A stretch of DNA of 64,000 nt, from positions 582,001 to 646,000 of the forward strand of contig NC_092186.1 in the NCBI RefSeq assembly GCF_043641665.1, written 5' to 3'. Positions 22,301 through 35,132 of this stretch are shown in pieces. The notes under the pieces are model-generated. The model was given only the letters and a program-made list of their open reading frames with translations, did not search any database and was not told the DNA's origin. The translations under genes were made by a program, and so were the position numbers. The DNA is from Enoplosus armatus. Lineage: Eukaryota; Chordata; Actinopteri; Centrarchiformes; Enoplosidae. Position 1 is the first letter of the stretch. The number at the start of each line of letters is the position of its first letter.

Positions 22301-25300
22301 CAGTTAAATCCTACAAGCACTAAAAGAAACATGTTGTATTATCACAGTCTGTCTCTGTCTTCACCTCATCATAAAAGCCAGTTAAGTAAACCTTAAATTA
22401 AGATTGTTCTGGCAAACTAAGGTGAAGAGTGAACATTCATGCTCAGAATTAAAAACACAACCCTTTTCTGTTGTTATCATCTGATACTGTTGACCAACAG
22501 AGCAACAGTAACTAAGGGTCGTGGTATCCCATCAGGCCTGGGAACACCTTGTGATCAGTGCTGGAGGTCTGAGAACTGAACAGAGTAATCAAATAGAATA
22601 GAGTAGAATATGAACAGGGTCTGGTTGAGATCTGTTTCTGTATTAACTTATAAGGACACGTTGAGTCTTATCACACCGTCACTTATGTCAGGAATGATCT
22701 CAGCTGCCAGCTCTCATGTTTTTTGTACTTTAGCTTGTTTGTGAGCAGATTCTGGACCAGATTCAGCCTCAGTGAGGTCACTGCCAACAACCCTGAACCA
22801 GATTTAACCAGAGTGCTGCAGTCTTTCAGAGTAAAGTACACAAATCAGATTCACCTGATCGTGGTTTCATTTTCTCTGATTCTAATCTCTAAAACTATAA
22901 ACTACAGGAATAACTTTAAGTAACTTAAGTTTTATTACAGATCAAACTACTCAGCAGAATATGAAGGCATTAAAATGAGCTCCACCAGCTGCAGCATTAA
23001 AGTGATGAACACATGAATGCATCAATAATCATAATCCAGTAATATAGTATATATTATCCTGCATTATGAGTACTTTTACTTTTGGTAGTATATTTTGATG
23101 CTAATACTTTTACAAAATTTTGGATGCAGGACTTTAGCTTGTACCAGAGTATTTGTACACTGTAGTATTACTACTGCTACTGAAGTAAACGCCCAGGGTA
23201 CTTCCTGAGGCTGCAGTGCACCAGCTGAACACTTCCTCTTGTTGTTGTGCAGCAGACTCACTCGTTCCAGTGAGTGATGATAATCAGAGTCGGCTGTTAA
23301 CACAATGCTTCTCTCATATCTGCTTATTGCAGGAATTCATGGCTTCCCTCCGACCGCTCAGAACAGGAAGTCACCTTCATTAAAGGGTGTCTGCCCCATC
23401 AGGCTCCTGTTCCCGAGTGTTAGTCAAGGAAAATACAATCTTTTACTTTAACAAAGGCTCATTTCATCGCACTGCAGAGGAAACATCAGGTCATTGTGTT
23501 TTATATTCATGTGAGAGAAAGTTACACTTCATAATGAAACAATCTTGATTTCTGTTGAAATCTGGTCAAATAGTCTCACTTCAGTTGCTCGTTTTATAAA
23601 CTTCGACATACGATTTTCTTTTCTGTGCAGTCTGTAAACCTGAGAGATAAATGTTTGTGATTTTAATCCAGACTAACTGCTGCAGAGTGACCAGAGTACT
23701 CAGATCCTTTACTTCAGTAAAAGTACAGTATTATCAGTAAAAAAAAGTACTCATAATGCAGTAACGTGTTGTATGTTACATGTGAGTGTCGTATTATTAT
23801 GTATCATAGTATCAGATGACTCATTCTGATGCATTTATGTTTAATTCATGAATTTTGCCGTCGTAGTTTGTGGAGCAGCGTATTTTATACAAAACGGATC
23901 ACGTTTTCTAAATAAAACCACTTCCTCCATGTTGTCTTGATAAATTCGGTATAATGTCCAACAGCTTCTCTAAATTTGAGTCATGGAGTTTTGACCTATG
24001 CACCTGTCTCATGTTCCAGCTGTCTGAAGAGCCTACATCAACAGGTGGAAAAGAGGGAGCAACTGAAGCTGATAAAGTAGATGTTGTCTTTCGTGTGTAT
24101 TTAAATTGTAGTCGTGCTTTTTGTGAAGAGGCCTCGACTCCCCCTCTCTTCTGAACAGAAGCAGAAGTTTCCAGCGAGCGTCAGTTTGTCACCATGTTGA
24201 GTTGTGGTGTGAAGTTCAGCAGGAACCCCTCCCTCTTTCTGAGCTGTTAGCGTTAGCGTAGCGCTGCGATCCTGACATCATCAAAGGGAAACCCACATGC
24301 CAAAGTCCTGACTGAGTCCTGAGTCTGAGCTTGTTTCCCACAAACAACTGAAGCTACAGAGACAGAGTCCCTGAACGCACCATCAAACACAGCTACTGCA
24401 ATACAAGTACTTTTACTGCAGTACTTCACATTTCCATTCTGGACACTTTCACTGCATGTTTCTGACATTATTTGCAGTTACTTGCAATGTTGTATCTCCA
24501 AAGTGTCTTTTTCTGGGGGCTCCCTGTCTTCACCTGCAGACAGAAACCAGGGCGCAACGTTCCCTGAGCCAGTCGTGTTTTTGTCAGCTGAGCAGCATCT
24601 TTAAAATCTATTTTCTCTCTCGATGCTTCACGTCTGTCAGATTATTGTGTTGTGTTGTGTTCAGGCCTTCGGCCTGTTTCAGCCTCTTGGTCAGTTTTAG
24701 AGGTTTCACTGATCACCTTTAAAGCTCTGACTTGCTGCTCCTCTATGAGCCAGAGCCTCAGATCCTCAGACAGTCCTGGTTCAGGACTAAAGGAGACCTG
24801 ATTTAACAGTCAGGACCCCTCAGATCTGAACTCCCTGTCCCCACACTGTTTTATCTGTTATATTATCATTGTTTTTATAGCATATGTTTTATTCCATTTT
24901 ATTTTTGTACTTTTTTATGATGTTTAAGTCGTGGTTCAAATATCTGGAGCAACTTTGTAACTTTGTTTTGAAAAGTTCTGAAGAAATAAAGTTAATTATA
25001 TTGAAGTGAAAACTGGACCTGGACAAGACTTCGTCCCTGCATTTCTTTCCTTTTTTACTTTAACTTTACGTCTGGACTCAACTTTATTTTCTTATTTACT
25101 TTTACTCTTTTAATAATTTTCTACTATCTGCTCTTTTTCCTTCCTTGTCATTAATTCTTGCCTTCTTTCCTTCTGTCTTTTTATTTTTGTCTTTCCTTCT
25201 TTAAGAATGAAATTCTGGATGCAATGCTCTGTTTCCTTTCCTTCCTTATTCAGAATCAGAATCAGAAACTGTTTATTGCCAAGTAACATACATTACAAGG

Positions 25301-28300
25301 AATTTGCTGTGGTCTGATGGTGCTACATTTTTTTAACATATAACATATAATCTGACAGACAACAAGCATGTAAAAATATAAAGGTAAGGTTCATTCTTGC
25401 CCTCTCTTACTTCCCTGCTTTCTGTTTCCTTCTCAACAGATTTCACAGCAGAAACATCCTGTCCCTGTGGATTGAAGTTGATACTTTGGTGAAATTAAAT
25501 GCATGATTTTTACATTTGTGGTTTTTGATTCTTTGACATAATTAAAGGAGACTTTCTTTCTCTCTCAGAGCACAACACACTCCTGTTTTTTTTAAGCGAC
25601 CAATCGTGTGTGTTTATTTACTCTGACTCACAGGTCGTCATGGTAACAGGGGGGGAAAACGCAGCTAAGAATACCGCTGGTGGCTTGCTGAGAAAGTCTC
25701 CTTTCATGGCAGTGATAGAGTTTTTCCTACAGAGTGAGCGTTACCTTCCTGCAGGCTGATCTGAGCGGTGAGGTTGACCTCCGTCAGACGGAGCTGCTCG
25801 ATGGTCTCTTGCAGGACGCTGATGTTCCCGTTCAGGACGACCTGCAGGATGAAGAAAACATGAGAGACTGAAGGAAACACAGGCTGAAGGACTCTCAGTG
25901 TTTTACTGCTGTGCCAACAATCACTCCTCCTGCTCCTTATTCGTACATGTTTTTTAATATCACATCATCAGTGTGAGACAGAAACTCCATTAAAAATGTC
26001 AAATGTGCAGAATCTTTACGGGGAATCCTGCCTCTCCTTTCTTTCTGATATCTGTAATAGTTTTTTTATATATATACATGTAGTTCATCTCATCGCTCAC
26101 ATTTTCATCTCAGTAATCAAACCAACTCTATTCTATAATATAACAGGCAGAAAACAGCCAGACATTCATGTTAGGCTTTTTGTCGGAAAAAGATATTACA
26201 TGTATATGCACTTTGGTGCAAAACCTGTTTGCTAATAATAAAAACTGAAAATTAAAAACTATATAAAACACATAAAATAGAAACAGAATACAAAAGTGTA
26301 GAGGAATGATATGTTCCCACTACTTCTCATATTTAAAAGTGACATCACTCCACACGTGACCAGTGATCACCAGCTTTACGTTTTTGCTCATCAAGTCACA
26401 GAAGCGAGAATGTTTTCTACCTGGACTCCATGAACAGTGTCTGCAGGTCCAGCTCAGGACTGTGTGAGTCTATCTTCAGTTTCTGACATAGTTTCTGATC
26501 CTGCTACCAACCTGCAGAAACACGTTCAGCCTGAACTCTGCAGAGGCTACACGTTTCTGAACACATGTGGATTATGAACCTGCTCTGAAGGACCCTCAGC
26601 TGGGCAGTGCTGTGCCAGGCCAGACCAGACCAGACCAGGCTGTCTGCTCTCAGAGCTGAGCTGGTGATTGAAAGCAGCACAGCTTGTCAGTCGACTTGAC
26701 GCTGAGAACGGCTTTTAGAAACATTCCTTTCATTGAACGCAGCAGTTATAGTTAGATCAGCAGTTTAAACAGAGTCCTGCACTTAAAGGAACAGTCCAAA
26801 CAAATGCGTTCACCCTGGGAGGCTTCTAATACCATACAGTACAGTGTACACTTCTAATAACACTAATAATACTAATGTACTGAGCTAATAGAGTGTTTAG
26901 AGGTGAACATTTATCCATTTATCGTCAATACTGTGACACCAGATATGGTGGTGGTCATAGTCCTTGTTACCTTTGTTAAAAACATATGTAAATGTTCTCC
27001 GTTTGGCCACTGGTGGCGCTGTAGATCTAATCTGGATTAATGTGTCCCTGTATGAGCTAGCATGAGGACAAAGAACCTCTACTTCCTGAACGACCACTTG
27101 AACCTACTCAAGGACTCATGATACATCCTGAACAACCTCCAGAATCTCTTCAATGGCACCTAGAATTTCCAAGGACCCCTGGAACATCTTGAACGACTTC
27201 CAGGACCTCCTCAAAAATCACTAGAACCCTATCAGGCACCCATGTAACCTCCTCAAGAACATCTAAAACTTCCCCAAGAACCACTGGAACATTCTTCAGG
27301 ACACTATCAAGGACCCCTTTAACCTCCTCAAAGACTTCTATAACCTCTGCAAGGACTCCTGGAATCTTTAAGAAGCCTCTGGAACATATTCCAGGATCAA
27401 TATGAGCATACCAAGGAGTCCTTTCACCTTCTCAAGCACTCCTAGAATTTTCTTAGGGGACTCAAGGACTCTTAGGATGAAGGACGTGGACAATCTTTTA
27501 GGACCCCTGGAAAAAACTCCAGGACCAAAAGACTGAGAGCCAGCTGAAATCTCCTCAAGGATACCTGGAACATCCTCAAGGACAGTGAGGTGAGATTATT
27601 TGTTTTTTGATAACATGAGAAGAAGAATTCAAACAATCAAGTGTCATATTCTTGATAAAGCGAAACAAGAAAATCTTTCTGTACTTGAGTCAATTTCCTC
27701 TCTGAAGAGTTTCGTTTTACTCTGAAGTGAACACCTGGAGCTGCTCAACAGGAAGTGGTGAGCAGGAAGCAGCGGTGAAAGTTAAAGCTCATCACTTCAC
27801 CCTCAGTATCAAACCACGGCTGATTCTTAGTGCTGACTCAGACACTCACACAAAGACCTGAACCTGAAGCAGACAGGACAGGATGTTTCAGCGTAACTGA
27901 GCTGGTTTAAAGGTGGACAGGTAGATGCACCTCTTCAGGGACCTCTGAAATGTCTTCAAGAACTTTAAGAATCAATCCAGGTTGCCTGGAATGTTCTTAA
28001 AGCTCTCTCTTCCTCAAGGACTCCTAAAACATCCGTAATGACCACTAGAACGCTACCAAGGACCCCTGTAACATGCTCCAGGACCAGTAGAACATTATCA
28101 AGGAAACCTTTAACCTCCTCAGGGACCTCTGCAAGGACCCCTGGAACAAGCTCAAGGGCCAGTATAATCCTATGAACGACCCTTTTAACCCTCTCAAAAA
28201 CCTCTGGAACCTCTTCAAGGACTGCTGGAATAGAGAGAAATAGATACAGACAGACGCCCCCCTAATTAGTGACTTCAGCTGCCTCAAACTCATTTATTAC

Positions 28301-31300
28301 TAACAGCTGCTTAAAATCAATCATACAGCCGTTTAATCTCCTCTGCTGTAGAAGAGTAGAGTAGTAGAACAACATGTCTGCTGTGCTCGTCCTGCTCACG
28401 TTTATTGGGAAGTGGAAACGTTTTGGAGCAACAACAGCTCAGCCGCGAGACACAGAAAAGGAACTGATCCTCAGACCTCAGGTCTGTCCACAGATTGTTG
28501 GACACGTAAGGGAGGAAGGAAGGGAGGGAGGAAGGGAAGGAGGAAGCAGGGAGGGAGGAAGGAAGGGGGGGGTGGGAGTAAGGGAGGGTGGAAAGAAGGA
28601 AGGGTGGGACAAAAGAAGGAAGTGGGGGAGGAAGGGAGGGAGGGAGGAAAGAAGGAAGGGAGTGAGGGAGGAAGAGTGGGAGGAAGGAAGGAAGGATGGG
28701 AGGGAGGAAGGGGGAGGAAAGATGGAAGGGAAGGGAGAAGGGAGGGAGGAAAGATGGAAGGGAGTGAGGAAAGAAGGAAGGGAGTGAGGGAGGAAGAGTG
28801 GGAGGAAGGAAGGAAGGATGGGAGGGAGGAAAGAAGGAAGGGAGTGAGGGAGGAAGAGTGGGAGGAAGGAAGGAAGGATGGGAGGGAGGAAGGGGGAGGA
28901 AAGATGGAAGGGAAGGGAGAAGGGAGGGAGGAAAGATGGAAGGGAGTGAGGAAAGAAGGAAGGGAGTGAGGGAGGAAGAGTGGGAGGAAGGAAGGAAGGA
29001 TGGGAGGGAGGAAGGGGGAGGAAAGATGGAAGGGAAGGGAGAAGGGAGGGAGGAAAGATGGAAGGGGGGGAGGAAAGAAGGAAGGGAGGGAGGAAGAGAG
29101 GAAAGAAGGAAGGGAGGGAGGAAAGAAGGAAGGGTAGGAGGAAAGAAGGAAGTGAGGGAGGGAGGAAGGAAGTGAGGGAGGGAGGGAAGGAAGGAGGAAG
29201 GGAGGAAGGAAAGAAGGAAAGGAAGGAGGAAGTTCTATCACAGTTCAGAGACCAACACTAAGACACATTCAAGGAAAACAAGTTCAAAGACAAAAGCAAT
29301 ATTGATACAAACTGATCTGCTAATAAAAGACTGATAGATCAGAATGTCTCACAGCAGCTGCAAATATCACATGAGGTTCACAAGTTTCACAGCTGAGAGA
29401 AGAAAACTGAACTGAGGTGTAACTCTGATCGTCGCTGATCGATCGTCTCTGGTTTTACAGGGAGAAAAGATAAAGTTAGAGGTGAAATATCTACCCAGCA
29501 TGCAGCGGGTTAAAGCTCAGCACTGCGTCATGTCTCAGGTCAGGTGATAGCAGCTGGTGTTCAGGTGGATTCAATCAGTGACGTGTCGGAGCAGCAGGTG
29601 GAAACGGTTAAAAAGCTCATGTATAAAGCTTTTATTTTGTAGGAATGCAGCTGTGCAGATCACACATCTGCTTACAGAGACGTTGATCCTGATGAAGGGG
29701 TTAAATAATATCAGGGCATCTTTCTAACAGTGTGGGGGGGGCGGCTGCAGTAACTTAATGTGTTATATGTTGATCAAAGAAACATATTGATTATCAGTTG
29801 TAGGGTGTCTGAACAACTTCAAACTAACACTAATTAATTAAACTAATCTTTTATGAAATCCACAAGCAGCAGCGTATATCATTACATCCTCCGCCCAGTT
29901 ACAGTCCAGTTCACCTGCAGAGATCATCAGAGAATCAAAGAAAAGAATCCTCTCCCCTGAGCTCAGTCACAACGGACACAGTGGAGGAGGTTGAACCAAC
30001 GACTTCAACACAGAAACGTTAAACTGTCCAATGACATTAACCTGGATGTTTTATCAGATCACTAACTGACAGTGTGTTGGTGTCTCTGAGTCATCAGCTG
30101 GTCTTCACAGTGACTCTCAGTTCCTGGTTCGTCCGTTCTGGTTCACTCTCAGCTCTCAGAGAGACAAAGCTGGAAGAAGCCACTGAACACGAGCAGCAGA
30201 CAGCAGACAGACTCAGTCAGAGACCAGCTGCTGGACATAGTGCAGCATTTAGAGCCAGATGTTTCCCTCAGGAGGTGGAGGAGACCAGAAACACAGCTAA
30301 CAGAGAGAGAAGACTGGACTTCATGAAGGATCATGTTGCTCTGTAACTGCTGGATGTGGAAAGAAGTTCAACACGTCAACTTAAAGGTGACGACGTGTTA
30401 ATGTCGAGTTCACTAGTTGTTTCTGCTGAAAACACAAACATCAGTTAGTGGAGCTTTAATTTTACCTTCAAACAGCAACAAATATCAGACGTTTATCTTT
30501 GGAAAGTTATTCTATCTTCAGTTTCAGGGACCAAAGAGCTGCTGAGATCACACTGTGGATCACGCAGGATGATGATGATGACCATGGACGCCGACTGAAA
30601 GGTCATTTGAAGTGTGCAACTCTGAATGTGGACTTGAATTGGTTCAGTACTTTCTGCTGATGGTGTTTCACAAGAACACAGATGGAGAGTTTTGTTTGGC
30701 TCAGGAGCTCAGGGAGCAGCTTTCTGTGGAATCCTGTTTTCATAATACACGCACAGTCACAACGCAGCACTCCCAGTGAATTATGGGAGTTGTAGTAACA
30801 GTTGGGCTTGTTACGTCTCTGAAATGCTTAATGTTTATTAACACCTTCTGTTTCTACTAATAAAGTTAATATTCAAGACTGTCCAATCCACAGTAACAGC
30901 CCGAGAGTTTCCCTTCAGCATGTAAATACTTTCACAGGATGAGTAGAAAGAAAGTCAGAAGGGGAGAGGTCAGACTGAGGAAAAAATAAGGGAGCAGAGA
31001 GGGAGGAGTGGAGCAGAGGTGAAGGGAGGAGAGGAGGAATGAGTCAGGACGAACCTCCAGAGGAGGAGGAGGAGGAGGAGGGACAGAGCGAAGGCAAACA
31101 CTCACTTTTTCCAACCAACAACTCTGAGAATATGAAGCTGGAAATGTTGGAAGCAGCTGAACTGTTCACAGTTTAAACACTCAGTTCACTGGGAGGGAAA
31201 AACTATTCAAACTTTGTGCTGGAGGGAAAGTAAAAAGCCTCCCAAAATGGAAACACTCAAGTAAAGTGGAGGGGGGGGGGGGGCAGACAGACGTTCATAT

Positions 31301-32833
31301 TGACACAAGAACTCAGAGAGAAATTCATGCAACACAAACAAACTCTGTTCACTTTCTGTTCAGTGTAAATGTGGACTCATGTATTGATCTCAGTCAGTTA
31401 CTTGTTACTCGGAAGGCAGATGGAAGCTGTTAGTGTTTTGGGGAGGTGGGAGGAGCTGCTCCGGTTTGAATTCTGGCACTTGGACTGAAAAAGAGGCTAT
31501 TTTCAGTACCTGTTTGGCCCTGAGCTGGTGATGCACTTCAGTAACATTAGACTGTCAACGTTTCAGTTCCTGGATCTGCTGATCCTGTTCAGGCCGTCAC
31601 ACTGTGCACTGAACTGTTAGTGAGTGGTTCTGATGTAAAGCTGGTAGCTTTAGATTAGACAAACAGATTCTTCTGCCTGTTTGTCGCTGTATTTTTGGAC
31701 TTTGGACGGAGCCAAGCTAGCCGTTTTCCCCTGCTTCTAGTCTTTATGCTAAGCTAACCACAGCCTGACTCCATCGGAACACTGTAAAATTTGTCATTTT
31801 TTTATTTTATTTCATATATATGTTTTCTACACCTACTTATCCAATTCAAGGTTGTAATGAGGAGTTTATCTCAGCATGCATTGGGTGAGAGGTGGGTAGG
31901 GTTGTAAACATAAACTGCAGGGGCTAGCATAGCTAGCATGGCCATTCAGATCGAACTTCAACAGGAAGTGAACGTGTCGTCTGAATGTGAAGCAGAATCC
32001 GGTCTGACTGCATCATGACACACACCCAACAGTTTCCAGCTCAGATAATTAATAATTAACAAATAGTTCAATATTATTTTACAAATGTTTGTTTGTTTTT
32101 CTGGCAGAAACACACAGAGACTCACCAACCCGATGCTTCTGCTAAAGGAGAAAAGCTTGAGGTGGTTTAAATACCTGGATCTGAATCTGTTGGCAGCCAG
32201 CTGACAGCCAGCAGCTCTCACCACCACCATACAATACAAAAGTACAATTCATTTCATCCAGGACCTTCAGCCTCATCTTCAACTTTATATCTTTAAATCA
32301 AATCAAATCAAACCCTGACAGCTCACTTCCCCTGAGGCCAGACTACATCCTTCAAACAAGAGAAACAATCTGCCACTTTACATATCAGCGTGTTTCAAAG
32401 TGTTTTTAGATTGTATTAATTATTCTGCCGGAAAACACTTCGAAGATGTCTCCTGTTTTAAGAGAAACCAATCTATTTTTAGAGTTTGACTGAACTCATC
32501 ACTCACGTTCTCCTGCCGGCACTCCTCCAGTGTGGTGTTGGTGGTGTTGAGGCGTCCCAGCAGCAGCAGGATCTCTGCTCTCTGGCGGGCCTGCTCCTCC
32601 CTCGCCGCCTCCACCAGCTCCTCCAGGGCCACCTTGTTCTTGTTATACACCACCTTGGCCCCCTCCAGCTTCTCCGTCACATCCTGCAGCTCGTTGCGGC
32701 ACTGAGCTGAGCTCTTCAGGTCCGGAGACGTCGCCCACACCACGATGACGATGAGTGAGATGATGGACCAGAGCGCCAGCAGGGCGAGCACCACGTTCTT
32801 CGCCGTCTGGGAGGACTTAGAGGAGGCAGCCAT
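19335..32833 (-). CDS. Type II membrane glycoprotein with coiled coil and putative GPI tail (BST2/PLVAP-like)
   Basis: Five exons read on the minus strand (32,833-32,507; 25,841-25,745; 21,744-21,591; 20,860-20,712; 19,336-19,335) join with GT..AG junctions into 243 codons. Residues 1-12 are a short polar tail and 13-35 a membrane anchor. Residues 45-195 are heptad-rich, Gln/Glu-rich coiled coil with Cys at 45, 105, 161, 182 and 196. N-glycosylation sequons start at 96, 99, 115, 132 and 150. A Ser/Pro-rich spacer (212-225) precedes a hydrophobic end (226-242, GIPALTLLVCSALHLIT), and the stop codon is split across the last intron. A short cytosolic tail, one anchor, coiled coil, Cys bridges, N-glycans and a GPI-type tail form the plan of tetherin (BST2). 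PLVAP has the same plan without the GPI tail. If it acts like them, it sits at the plasma membrane as a disulfide-linked dimer. I cannot show orthology. If the last intron is kept, 26 hydrophilic residues follow the hydrophobic tail. Confidence 0.75.
20942..21293. repeat. Foldback element with ~125-bp inverted arms, intronic
   Basis: Left arm 20,942-21,066 (CTGGAGAAGGAAGGTGTTCA through AATAATGTCCCA) is the imperfect reverse complement of right arm 21,161-21,293 (TGGGACATTATT through CATTCCTTCTCCAG). The loop holds two to three copies of a GACTGGAGTCCAAG(T/C)CTCAG unit. It lies in intron 3 of the minus-strand BST2/PLVAP-like gene. It is a MITE-like element with no coding capacity. Confidence 0.85.
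22925..23205. repeat. Dispersed repeat family B copy
   Basis: Shares AATGAGCTCCACCAGCTGCA and AAGTGATGAACACATGAATG with the copy near 52,600. It lies in intron 2 of the BST2/PLVAP-like gene. A further fragment is at about 23,690-23,840. Confidence 0.7.
24730..25015 (+). repeat. Retroelement-like 3' tail
   Basis: Ends in TTTGTAACTTTGTTTTGAAA then AATAAAGTTAATTATA, a tail type shared with the sequence near 58,730-58,905 (ATTCCATTTTATTTTTGT and TTTGTAAC.. are in both). It is likely the 3' end of a teleost non-LTR element. Confidence 0.5.
25245..25390 (-). repeat. Short dispersed repeat with TCAGAATCAGAATCAGAA head
   Basis: TCAGAATCAGAATCAGAAAC then TTTATTGCCAAGTAACATAC and CAAGGAATTTGCTGTGGT is a motif widely scattered in teleost genomes. 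The tandem TCAGAA is the reverse complement of a TTCTGA retroelement tail, so the element reads on the minus strand. Confidence 0.6.
27060..28240. repeat. Degenerate minisatellite (GGAACCTCCTCAAGGACC type)
   Basis: Diverged units of about 25-30 bp built around AGGACCCCTGGAAC and CTCCTCAAGGA, in two stretches (about 27,060-27,590 and 27,930-28,240) separated by ordinary sequence. It is intronic in the BST2/PLVAP-like gene. The high divergence implies an old array. Confidence 0.85.
28508..29232. repeat. Polypurine GGGAGGAAGGAA tract, 0.72 kb
   Basis: Nearly pure G/A on the plus strand with GGAAGGAAGGATGGGAGGGA blocks recurring in ~120-bp higher-order units (around 28,670, 28,790, 28,860 and 28,980). 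Interruptions are mostly single T bases. Long open frames on both strands are artefacts of composition. It lies in intron 1 of the BST2/PLVAP-like gene. Confidence 0.95.
30066..30455 (+). repeat. Duplicated block, copy 1 (related to 40,995-41,522)
   Basis: Begins GACAGTGTGTTGGTGTCTCT and contains ACACAGCTAACAGAGAGAGA, GAAGGATCATGTTGCTCTG and TTGTTTCTGCTGAAAACA in the same order as the second copy. The other copy lies directly after the C1-type Ig exon. Here it sits in intron 1 of the opposite-strand gene, with no Ig exon upstream. Confidence 0.85.
31440..31790. repeat. Dispersed repeat fragment (GCTAAGCTAACC type)
   Basis: Contains CTGCTTCTAGTCTTTATGCT AAGCTAACC, matching a teleost repeat also represented near 56,360-56,800 and 60,000-60,960. 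It is partial, with unclear ends. Confidence 0.45.
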
Positions 32834-33160
32834 GAGAGAACAGCTGAGGAGGAAGATGGAGATGAAGATGAAAAGGCAGTGATGGAGGTGAGGATGACGA
32901 AGACGAGCTGTGGAGCGAACAGCTGCTCTCAGTGACTCTCAGGTTGAAGTGAGCTGGACTTTCCCTTCAGGCTGGGCAGGAACACAGGGAGGGGCAGAGG
33001 GAGGTCGACAGACCTCAGCCACACCCCCTGCCTCCACCCACCCCACCACCTCCCTCCGCCTCCCCACCCCAAACCTCACCCTCCTCCTCCCCTGCATGGT
33101 TGTGTTATTGTGCCCAGAGTGGATGCCGTGATCAACAGGAAAGACACACACACACACTCA
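32834..33160 (-). promoter_or_regulatory. Putative promoter/5' UTR of the BST2/PLVAP-like gene
   Basis: This region lies immediately upstream of the minus-strand start codon. It is CT/CA-rich with moderate CpG content. I see no convincing TATA box and cannot identify response elements by eye. Confidence 0.3.
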
Positions 33161-34480
33161 TAAACAAAACTTTCCGTGTGTGTGTGTGGGGGGGGGGGTG
33201 AACACTGAGGCTTTCTGTTTCTTTTTCCCAGCCTCTCAGGTTCATGAACCTGGACGAACTCTGGAACAGGAACCATGTGGATCTTTGGCAGCAGGACTTG
33301 ATTTACAAAAAGTTTCGGGCAAAGAAACGAAACTCAGAGAAACAGAAACAGAAACAGAGAGAGAGACAGAAAAGAAAGAGAAAGAGAAATAAAGTCAGAG
33401 AGTGTCTTCATTCCTCCTCAGCAGCAGCTCTCACTCTTTCCTGACCTCCTGCCAGCTGCTGGCACACAGCTGGCACAGGCCCCGCCCCCAGCAGTCTGAC
33501 TGAGCTGCAGAGCATGTTCAGGGGCGGAGCTACAGTCTGTGGACTCCTGGAAACTCCTGGAAACTCCAAACAACATGTCCATAAACATCTGTAATTTCTG
33601 CCAGGTCCAGCTCTGGGCCCCTGAATCACTCAGGGTTCCCCCCCCCCACTCCTCCTCCAGACCACACCCCTCCACCACACCCTGACAGACTGGAGCTTCA
33701 CAGTGGAAATATAACTCAATGTAACACGTGCCAGGAAGCATGTCATTACAATTTCCCAATAGCTGTTGAGACTTTTCACTTGAAACCACTAGAGAAGTCA
33801 GACGATCAGAGGAGATCTTCTGCACTCGATGCTCCACCTGTTGAACGCTGATCTGGTCTTAGATAAATTGATATTTACAATCAACATCAGCAGGTTCTAG
33901 TGGCACCAACTGAAGGTCATGTGACCTCTAATATCAGACTGTTTTAACTCAGTGATGCGACTGCAGGAGCTGAGACACACTGTGACTCTGATGACATTCA
34001 GATGTGGACAAGTGTAAACAAGATGCATGGAAATGTGCACCGCAACACGCAAACATTCAGTCAGTGCAGCTCTGACGTCTTCAAACCTGCTGCAGAAACC
34101 AGCAGGACCCGGGTCATCAGCACCACCACTTTCTAGTCACATTCAGGAGATTAAAAATCACTTCTTCTGTACTGGTTTTTAGCTTGAAGGCCAGTCGCCA
34201 GCTGACCTCTGACCCCGTCCCTCCAAACACAGGAAGTGATGTGAGTTCAGGTGAGGTCAGAGCTGAACTCACAGGATGAGGTGACATTCAGGCAGCATTA
34301 GCTGCAGGAGCTAACATGCTAACAAGAGCGTTCCAACTGTCATTATCATCTTCTGTCCTTTTCTCTCTGCAGTGGATTCTGTCCTCTCTCCATACAGATT
34401 TATCAACAACATATAAATATATAAATATATATATACAAACAAACACACACACACACACACATTCAGTTTACTGAGGCATA
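33161..34480. other. No gene recognised
   Basis: This stretch contains a short GT/G-run, a purine-rich AGAGAAACAGAAACAG stretch near 33,330-33,400 and C-runs near 33,640. ORFs on both strands lack conserved features. Confidence 0.5.
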
Positions 34481-34487
34481 AGAGTAG

Positions 34488-35084
34488 AGCTGCGACGCTG
34501 AGTCAATCTGCATTATATTTTATTAATCGATTAATCATTTGAGTCACTTTTCAAGACAAACACCTGAACATTCTCTGGTTTCAGCTTCTTAAATGTTGGC
34601 AGTCTTTCTGACATTTTATAGACAAAACGATCAATTCATTCATTGAGAAAATAATTGGCAGGCTAATCAATAATGAAAAGAATCGTTAGTTGCAGCCCTG
34701 AAACAAAGAAAAGCAGAAAATCTGACAGCAGATAACATTTGACACCTCTGGTTGAAAAATGACTGAAATTATTAAACAAATATCAAATTAGTTGCAGATT
34801 AATTCTTTATTTAATCGCAGATCAATCCACGAACCGGTGGAAGGAGAAGAAGTTGTGTGACTGTTGATACTCTGACACAGATCATCTGTCTGCTGACAAC
34901 ATTGGAAGGTCTGTCTGATGATTTATATCTGCTCTCAGGTCACTCCCTGCAGAACTCCATGCATAAATCCACAGATTTTAAAAGTTATTTCTGTCTGTCT
35001 GCAGTCACTCTAGCACCTCCAAGAGGCTGACTGCTTCATTACACATCCTCACATCACTTCATCCATCAGACTGATCTCAGAGCA

Positions 35085-35132
<48 letters not shown>

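Noticed and set aside
28374..29261. Overlapping Gly/Glu/Arg and Pro/Ser/Leu ORFs
   Set aside because: They are by-products of a GGAA/GGGA polypurine tract.
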